Part shown: piece after piece, positions 5,009-9,030 of the stretch | How the letters are laid out: every line of letters starts with the position of its first letter | How positions within the stretch are numbered: the first letter of the stretch is position 1 | Source of the DNA: an uncultured Candidatus Saccharibacteria bacterium | GTDB taxonomy: Bacteria > Patescibacteriota > Saccharimonadia > Saccharimonadales > Saccharimonadaceae | Reading direction: 5' to 3' | NCBI GenBank assembly: GCA_938036845.1 | Contig: CALHWA010000069.1 | Location: 1 to 9,030 of the forward strand | Length of the DNA: 9,030 bases | Notes under the pieces: generated by a model | What the model saw: the letters and a program-made list of their open reading frames with translations, nothing else | Told to the model about the DNA's origin: nothing | The model's database searches: none | Translations under genes and position numbers: made by a program

Positions 5009-5644
5009 ATGCAGCCATCGCAATTCGATCAGCCCTCCGCTCCAGATGCCACCGACCCATCGCGCACCACTCGTGCTGAGACTCAGGCTACTGATGAGCC
5101 CAACCCACCGCTCGAGATTCGCCGTGGGCCGAGTGAGGCCAATAGCAATTCGTCGCAGGTTTCGCCCTTCCCCGACCCCACCGAGCCGCTCCTCATCTGG
5201 CAAGAGCGTGAGGTAAATGACACCACTCGCCCCCGTGGCTGGTATGTGATCTTTGGTGTGGTTGTAGTGGTACTCTTCGCGATTTCAATCTTTTTGTTTA
5301 AGTCCTACACCTTCGCGCTACTTATTCCTATTATGGCTGTGGCGTTGATCGTCTCGCTGCAGCGGCCAGCTGCTTTGCTAAACTACAGCGCTAGCCATGC
5401 CGAGGTGGTGGTTGGCCAGCGGGCTTACTCGTACGACACCTTCCGCTCCTTTAGCGTCACTGCCAAGCCCACGCAAAACTGGATCACACTCATCCCACGC
5501 AAACGCTTCGCTATGCCCATCGTCATGTACTTCCCCGAGGATGTAGGCGAGCAGCTGGTTGATCTCATCGCCTCTCACCTACCAATGAGCGAGCGCAAAC
5601 CCGACTTGCTCGAGCGCCTGATTATTTATTTGCGGCTGCAGTAG
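5009..5644 (+). CDS. Conserved two-helix membrane protein with PH-like C-terminal domain
   Basis: This 211-residue protein has an N-terminal disordered region rich in Pro, Ser, Thr and charged residues (1-75), two close transmembrane helices (about 77-97 and 101-117, GWYVIFGVVVVVLF and ALLIPIMAVALIVSL), and a soluble C-terminal domain of about 90 residues. The order helix pair, QRP link, short beta-strand stretches (AEVVVGQRAYSYDTFRSFSV) and final helix (EDVGEQLVDLIASHLP) resembles membrane proteins with a bacterial PH-like domain that I recall as frequent in CPR genomes; this is a pattern match from memory. No enzyme motif is visible. The start at 5009 was preferred over an upstream in-frame ATG at 4967 because a promoter lies between them. 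Transcribed alone between two tRNA genes. Function unknown. Confidence 0.75.
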   Translation: MQPSQFDQPSAPDATDPSRTTRAETQATDEPNPPLEIRRGPSEANSNSSQVSPFPDPTEPLLIWQEREVNDTTRPRGWYVIFGVVVVVLFAISIFLFKSYTFALLIPIMAVALIVSLQRPAALLNYSASHAEVVVGQRAYSYDTFRSFSVTAKPTQNWITLIPRKRFAMPIVMYFPEDVGEQLVDLIASHLPMSERKPDLLERLIIYLRLQ

Positions 5645-5663
5645 CGGTTTTGGCCGCGGCGTC

Positions 5664-5692
5664 TTGCCCTCGACGTACCTCTGTGCTACAAT
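5664..5692 (+). promoter_or_regulatory. Promoter of tRNA-Arg
   Basis: TTGCCC (5664-5669), 17 bp, then TACAAT (5687-5692) preceded by TGC (5684-5686). The predicted start near 5699 gives a leader of about 60 nt before the tRNA, containing a small hairpin CTGGG (5736-5740)/CCCAG (5753-5757), to be removed by tRNA processing. Confidence 0.6.
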
Positions 5693-5761
5693 AATAAGCG
5701 ATCTGGTATCCATCCAGTGCACCTTATAGTTTGGTCTGGGCAACATTTGTTTCCCAGGTAT

Positions 5762-5838
5762 GCACTCGTAGCTCAGCTGGATAGAGCGTTGGCTTGCGGA
5801 GCCAAAGGTCGTGCGTTCGAATCGCGCCGAGTGTACCA
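5762..5838 (+). tRNA. tRNA-Arg (GCG)
   Basis: The acceptor GCACTCG (5762-5768) pairs with CGAGTGT (5828-5834) with a G1-U72 wobble, then discriminator A and encoded CCA (5836-5838). The D stem is GCTC/GAGC, the anticodon stem TTGGC/GCCAA, and the loop TTGCGGA, giving anticodon GCG (5796-5798). The T arm is GTGCG-TTCGAAT-CGCGC with one T-G pair. It should decode CGC and CGU. Bacteria normally use an ACG gene edited to ICG for this box, so GCG is unusual. Confidence 0.93.
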
Positions 5839-5849
5839 TAGAGAATACT

Positions 5850-5882
5850 AACTCAGTATGTTGTTGCATGCTGAGTTTTTTT
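5850..5882 (+). terminator. Terminator of tRNA-Arg
   Basis: An 11-bp stem (AACTCAGTATG 5850-5860 with CATGCTGAGTT 5867-5877, one T-G pair), 6-nt loop, and a T-run continuing to 5882. Confidence 0.88.
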
Positions 5883-6146
5883 ATTACACAAGAATAGAAT
5901 ACATATTTGGCAAATACCTAGAGATACTAGACCCACGTCTCGTTTTAATTCTTGCCTTTGCAGTATTACGGATCCACCATACCTATGGCTCAAAATCTCA
6001 GCCATTCTCATATCGCTTCTCTCGCATTTGCTTCTGTATAATAACTAGAGACACCTCCTCATAGCATGATTTATAGCAGCCATGGGTATAAAATATTACC
6101 TACGATAGAGCGCGCCAGCAACTCGAAGTGCACTCTTTTTCACACC
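5883..6146. other. Region without a recognisable gene
   Basis: About 265 nt without a convincing reading frame. A TATAAT (6037-6042) with a poor -35 precedes a CACCTCC (6052-6058) resembling the 16S rRNA anti-SD tail. A 43-codon frame from 6065 has no SD and runs through the terminator hairpin at 6153, so it is not called. Confidence 0.4.
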
Positions 6147-6176
6147 AAAAAACCGAGCATTTCTGCTCGGCTTTTT
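6147..6176 (-). terminator. Bidirectional terminator after the beta-helix/LRR gene
   Basis: CCGAGCA (6153-6159) and TGCTCGG (6164-6170) form a 7-bp stem. On the minus strand the loop is GAAA and the stem is followed by TTTTTT (6152-6147), ending the large gene. On the plus strand CTTTTT follows (6171-6176), so it could stop transcription both ways. Confidence 0.85.
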
Positions 6177-6211
6177 GTATACGCTACCAGACTTGGCTGA
6201 TGGGGAGGAGC

Positions 6212-9028
6212 CTAGTCTATGCGGCGCTTTTCGAGTTTGAGTGTGCCAATGGCGGCGCTATCGGCAGCACTTAGCTTGACGCCAGTGAGGCGAAGCTTCT
6301 TGAGGCTGCCAAATGTCGCTAGTTGGCTGCCGTTGGCCAGTGTGGTCTTGCGGCTGTAGTCGTAGAGCGAGAGCGACTCCAGGCTACCCTTGCTAGCTGC
6401 AACGTCGGCAACGTCTAGCACGAAGCCATCTTTGCCCGAGAGCGAGACCCGCTTGAGGTGCGTAAGCTTGGCAAGTGGCTTAGTGGAGGCAATTGGATTG
6501 CCCGAGACCATCACAAGCTTGAGGTTTGCCAAGCCAGCGATTGGGTCAAGCGACTCGATCTGGTTGGAATGAGCGGTCAACGAAGTCAGCTTGGTTAGCT
6601 TGGCTAGGGGTGCAAGGCTCTTCACCTTGTTGCCATCAATTGCCAGCCAGTCGAGGTTCGTTGCCGCCTCAAGGCCAGTTAGGTCGGCAGCTTTGCGGTT
6701 ATCCGCTGCATCGCCTGGCAGGATGAGCGACAAGCCAGTTAGCTTTTGCATCTCGCCTGCTGTTACGTCCTGTGAGGCACTGCGACGTGCGCCAAGGGTC
6801 TCAGACAGGCGCTTGTTGATTGCCGCCTTGAGGTGGGCGTCTGGGACCGCTACAGTGCTGTTGTCGCTCTTGGTGTCGGCCTCGGCGGTTTGGGCTGCAT
6901 GAGCAGTGTCAGCTTTACTGGTGCTGCCCATGCCCGGCGCTTTTGGGTTTGCTTGCCCATTGGTCGTTGCGCCGTTGGCGTTATTTTGTTGTGGGGTGCT
7001 ACTGCTCTTGCTGCTGATGTTTGGTTCGCCACCAGTCATGTTAGCATTGACCAGTGCACCACGGTTCACCTTAGTGCCGGCCTTCACGGTTGCACCGCTT
7101 GGGTCGATTGCCTTCGCCACATCGGCAGGCAACTCTTTACCACTGTTGGCAGCTGGGCTTCCGGCCTTGATGGTGTAGTTACTCTTGTTGTAGTCGTTGT
7201 TGTTCGCAGCTTCGCTGGTGAAGAATGGGTTGGCGCTGCGTGAGCCAGTTTGGTCGAGCGAGTTGCGCTCGAGGCCATCAATCGCCTTGCTGACCCGGCC
7301 ATCCTTAGCAATGTCTGATGTCTTGCTAAAGAGGACGTCGATCGGTGCGTCGGTCTGTGCTAAGTCCCAGGTAAAGACGGTCTTGTCGACATTGGTATCG
7401 TTGCGGTAGTAGACGTTGTAGTCGAGGCCAGCAAACATCTCGTTTGTACCAACCTTTGATCCACCAACGTTGGCACCACCCTTGGTGCGGACACCGTATG
7501 CCCAGTATGGGCTGTCGCCATCCTTAGCAGTTGCGGCACGTGATGAGATGATGTTGTTGTACATCTCTGTACCCGTCGTGTCCCAGCTGAGACCCTTGGA
7601 TTGCGACCAGCTCTCTGGTGCAGTACAGGTGCTGCCCTGGTAAGCGTTACAACCCTTGCTGCGGGTATCCTCACGGACGCGGATTGGGTAGGCGGTGCGT
7701 GAGATAGAGTTGTTGTAGATCTTCGTCTTACTACTACCCGACACGAGGATACCAGAGCCCGAACCCTCGATGATGTTCGAGGCGATGATACCAGTGTGTG
7801 ACACCTCGTAGAAGATCGCCATCTGCACGTTAGTAAAGTAGTTGTTGACGATGTTGGTGTTAATACACCCTTCGTCACACCAGAAGCCTGGCAGCTGGTG
7901 ACGTTTGGCCACAGCAATGTCGGAGTTGGTCGAGCCAGACTTCGAGTAGTCCACTACGTTGTTGCGGAAGGTGAAGTTCTCAGCGTGAGTTACCTTCACA
8001 TCGGCCATGCCGCACCACGACGTACAGTAGCTACCATTGGTTTCGAAGCCAGCGGCGTTGTTGTTGCTAAAGGTGTTGTTCTCAAATACGGCATTCTCAA
8101 TACGGTTTGCGCCAGCACCATTACCCCCGTTGTCGAGGAATTGGCTGTTCTTCACCACACTGCCCGACGCTTTGTCGAGGAATAGCCCCGAGTTCGAGTT
8201 CTGCGCCACGATCACATCTTGCACCAGCGAGTTCTTCCCGTTGATGGAGATGGCGATTGGCCCAGCCTTGTCATCCAGCTGTGGGTCTTTAAAGCCCCAG
8301 GTTTGGTTGGGTGCATACTGCGAAATGTTAATACCCTGCAGCTTGAAGTTCTCACCTGTTGTGGTAAAGGCACGGGTGCGCTGCGAGATCTCCGTTGTGC
8401 CAGCCGTTGGGTCTGAGCCTAGGTAGTAACTGACGGTGTCTTGCCGGCCTGGGTTGAAGTGCCCACCGCTACGCGTCGTCTGAGTGGCATCTTCCACATA
8501 GAACTTGCCTGGGCCGACCTCAGCCTTGCTCCCCACCTGCGTCAGTGGCTTGTCATTAATAAAGACCTGCTCTGGGTAGGCAGCCATACCTTCGACTTCT
8601 GGCTTGATGTTGGTCGTACAGACGTGGCAGAAGTTCTGGAAGTTGCCAGTGGCCTTCCACATATTACCTTCGCGCGACCAGTTGGTCACAACGTCGCTAC
8701 CCTTCAGCCATACCTCAGCGTTGGGTGCTGCCTGCATGGTGACATTCTTCTTCGTCACAAAGAAGTGTGGCTCGCGGTAGATACCACTCTTTGCTACCAC
8801 CGTTCCGCCGTCGCCGATCTTCGTGACGGCGCGGCCAAAGCTCTTGTACGGTGCTGACTCGCTTCCGTTACCCTTGTTGTCATCCCCGTTGGGTGACACC
8901 CAGGCGACGTTGGCATTCGGCACAGCGTAATTTGCCTTGATATAATTATAGTTTTTATTCAGACCGGCTGCGTTCACCGAATTGAGGCCATAAAAAAGCC
9001 CGCCTATAGCGAGCCCACTCACAGCCAC
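6212..9028 (-). CDS. Secreted right-handed beta-helix protein with C-terminal internalin-like LRRs (5' end outside window)
   Basis: About 938 visible residues; the frame is open to the window edge and the first visible residues are the hydrophobic core of a signal peptide (GLAIGGLFYGL, cleavage near residue 21), so the true start and charged n-region lie beyond 9030. Residues about 42-68 (WVSPNGDD...APYKSFGRAV) are the usual opening of secreted parallel beta-helix proteins such as family 9 polysaccharide lyase-like ones. Repeated N-rich strands (VFENNTFSNNNAAGF, TNIVNNYFTNV, TKIYNNSISR) span about 230-500. Helix closure is near 617-662 (SPAANSG). Then comes a disordered N/S/T/A-rich linker (about 663-724), an LRR cap (VPDAHLKAAINKRL), and four 22-residue LRRs (783-870) plus degenerate ones to the end. 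All eight cysteines are in the helix domain. No LPxTG or C-terminal membrane anchor. Likely a secreted adhesin or glycan-binding protein; enzyme activity cannot be judged. Confidence 0.85.
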   Translation of the reverse strand: MAVSGLAIGGLFYGLNSVNAAGLNKNYNYIKANYAVPNANVAWVSPNGDDNKGNGSESAPYKSFGRAVTKIGDGGTVVAKSGIYREPHFFVTKKNVTMQAAPNAEVWLKGSDVVTNWSREGNMWKATGNFQNFCHVCTTNIKPEVEGMAAYPEQVFINDKPLTQVGSKAEVGPGKFYVEDATQTTRSGGHFNPGRQDTVSYYLGSDPTAGTTEISQRTRAFTTTGENFKLQGINISQYAPNQTWGFKDPQLDDKAGPIAISINGKNSLVQDVIVAQNSNSGLFLDKASGSVVKNSQFLDNGGNGAGANRIENAVFENNTFSNNNAAGFETNGSYCTSWCGMADVKVTHAENFTFRNNVVDYSKSGSTNSDIAVAKRHQLPGFWCDEGCINTNIVNNYFTNVQMAIFYEVSHTGIIASNIIEGSGSGILVSGSSKTKIYNNSISRTAYPIRVREDTRSKGCNAYQGSTCTAPESWSQSKGLSWDTTGTEMYNNIISSRAATAKDGDSPYWAYGVRTKGGANVGGSKVGTNEMFAGLDYNVYYRNDTNVDKTVFTWDLAQTDAPIDVLFSKTSDIAKDGRVSKAIDGLERNSLDQTGSRSANPFFTSEAANNNDYNKSNYTIKAGSPAANSGKELPADVAKAIDPSGATVKAGTKVNRGALVNANMTGGEPNISSKSSSTPQQNNANGATTNGQANPKAPGMGSTSKADTAHAAQTAEADTKSDNSTVAVPDAHLKAAINKRLSETLGARRSASQDVTAGEMQKLTGLSLILPGDAADNRKAADLTGLEAATNLDWLAIDGNKVKSLAPLAKLTKLTSLTAHSNQIESLDPIAGLANLKLVMVSGNPIASTKPLAKLTHLKRVSLSGKDGFVLDVADVAASKGSLESLSLYDYSRKTTLANGSQLATFGSLKKLRLTGVKLSAADSAAIGTLKLEKRRID
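6856..7030 (-). repeat. Low-complexity linker coding segment inside the beta-helix/LRR gene
   Basis: Codons for roughly residues 667-724, rich in Asn, Ser, Thr, Ala, Gln, Gly and Lys, join the beta-helix to the LRR cap. The segment has no predicted fold and would act as a flexible spacer; it is a likely site of length variation between strains. Coordinates are approximate and run 5' to 3' on the minus strand. Confidence 0.5.
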
Positions 9029-9030
9029 AA

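Noticed and set aside
5579..5869. 96-codon minus frame across tRNA-Arg
   Set aside because: It is antisense to the tRNA (SARFERTTFG), another common false translation, and overlaps the terminator.
6065..6196. 43-codon + frame from ATG 6065
   Set aside because: No SD, crosses the bidirectional terminator, and encodes no recognisable segment.
7360..7917. 185-codon minus frame in a second phase inside the beta-helix gene
   Set aside because: Its Ser/Thr/Arg-rich, repeat-free translation is a shadow of the real frame; no SD.
1..9030. CRISPR array, insertion sequence or attachment site
   Set aside because: No regularly spaced repeats, transposase or integrase frame, or paired terminal repeats were seen; nothing suggests integration at either tRNA 3' end.

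Overview
The window most resembles a Patescibacteria (CPR) genome, probably a Saccharibacteria (TM7) relative. This rests on a tandem array of small VirB2/TrbC-like pilin proteins, a two-helix membrane protein with a PH-like tail of a kind common in CPR genomes, tRNA genes that encode CCA, standard use of TGA as a stop, compact spacing, and very short or absent 5' leaders. The assignment comes from recognising protein patterns, not from a marker gene. No IS element, CRISPR array, rRNA or phage gene was seen.

Layout. 54-2712 (+): six consecutive paralogues of a two-helix VirB2/TrbC-type pilin. Genes 1-4 are translationally coupled by ATGA or TAATG overlaps and gene 5 follows 12 nt later with its own strong SD. 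Gene 6 has a separate near-consensus promoter with three AGTAC repeats at the predicted transcription start, codon use suggesting high expression, and a strong terminator (2743-2771). 2772-3326: a gene-poor, pyrimidine-rich stretch. 3327-3851 (-): an Hsp20-family small heat shock protein with its own terminator. 3957-4637 (+): ComF-type zinc-ribbon/phosphoribosyltransferase, divergent from hsp20 and apparently sharing an overlapping, partly palindromic promoter region. 4734-4822 (+): tRNA-Ser(UGA) with terminator. 5009-5644 (+): two-helix membrane protein, probably translated from a leaderless mRNA. 5762-5838 (+): tRNA-Arg with anticodon GCG, with terminator. 5883-6146: no gene seen, one possible small RNA. 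6212-9028 (-): a large secreted protein, cut by the right edge, that joins a right-handed parallel beta-helix to internalin-like 22-residue leucine-rich repeats.

How the parts may fit together (inference). The pilin array would supply subunits of a type IV secretion-like or conjugative-pilus-like surface structure. ComF points to natural competence, which such host-dependent bacteria keep to obtain DNA. The beta-helix/LRR protein looks like a surface or secreted adhesin or glycan-binding protein. The left half is therefore a surface-appendage locus and the right edge a surface-protein locus, separated by housekeeping genes. Several annotated starts were moved inward from the longest open frame because an SD or promoter would otherwise lie inside the coding sequence.
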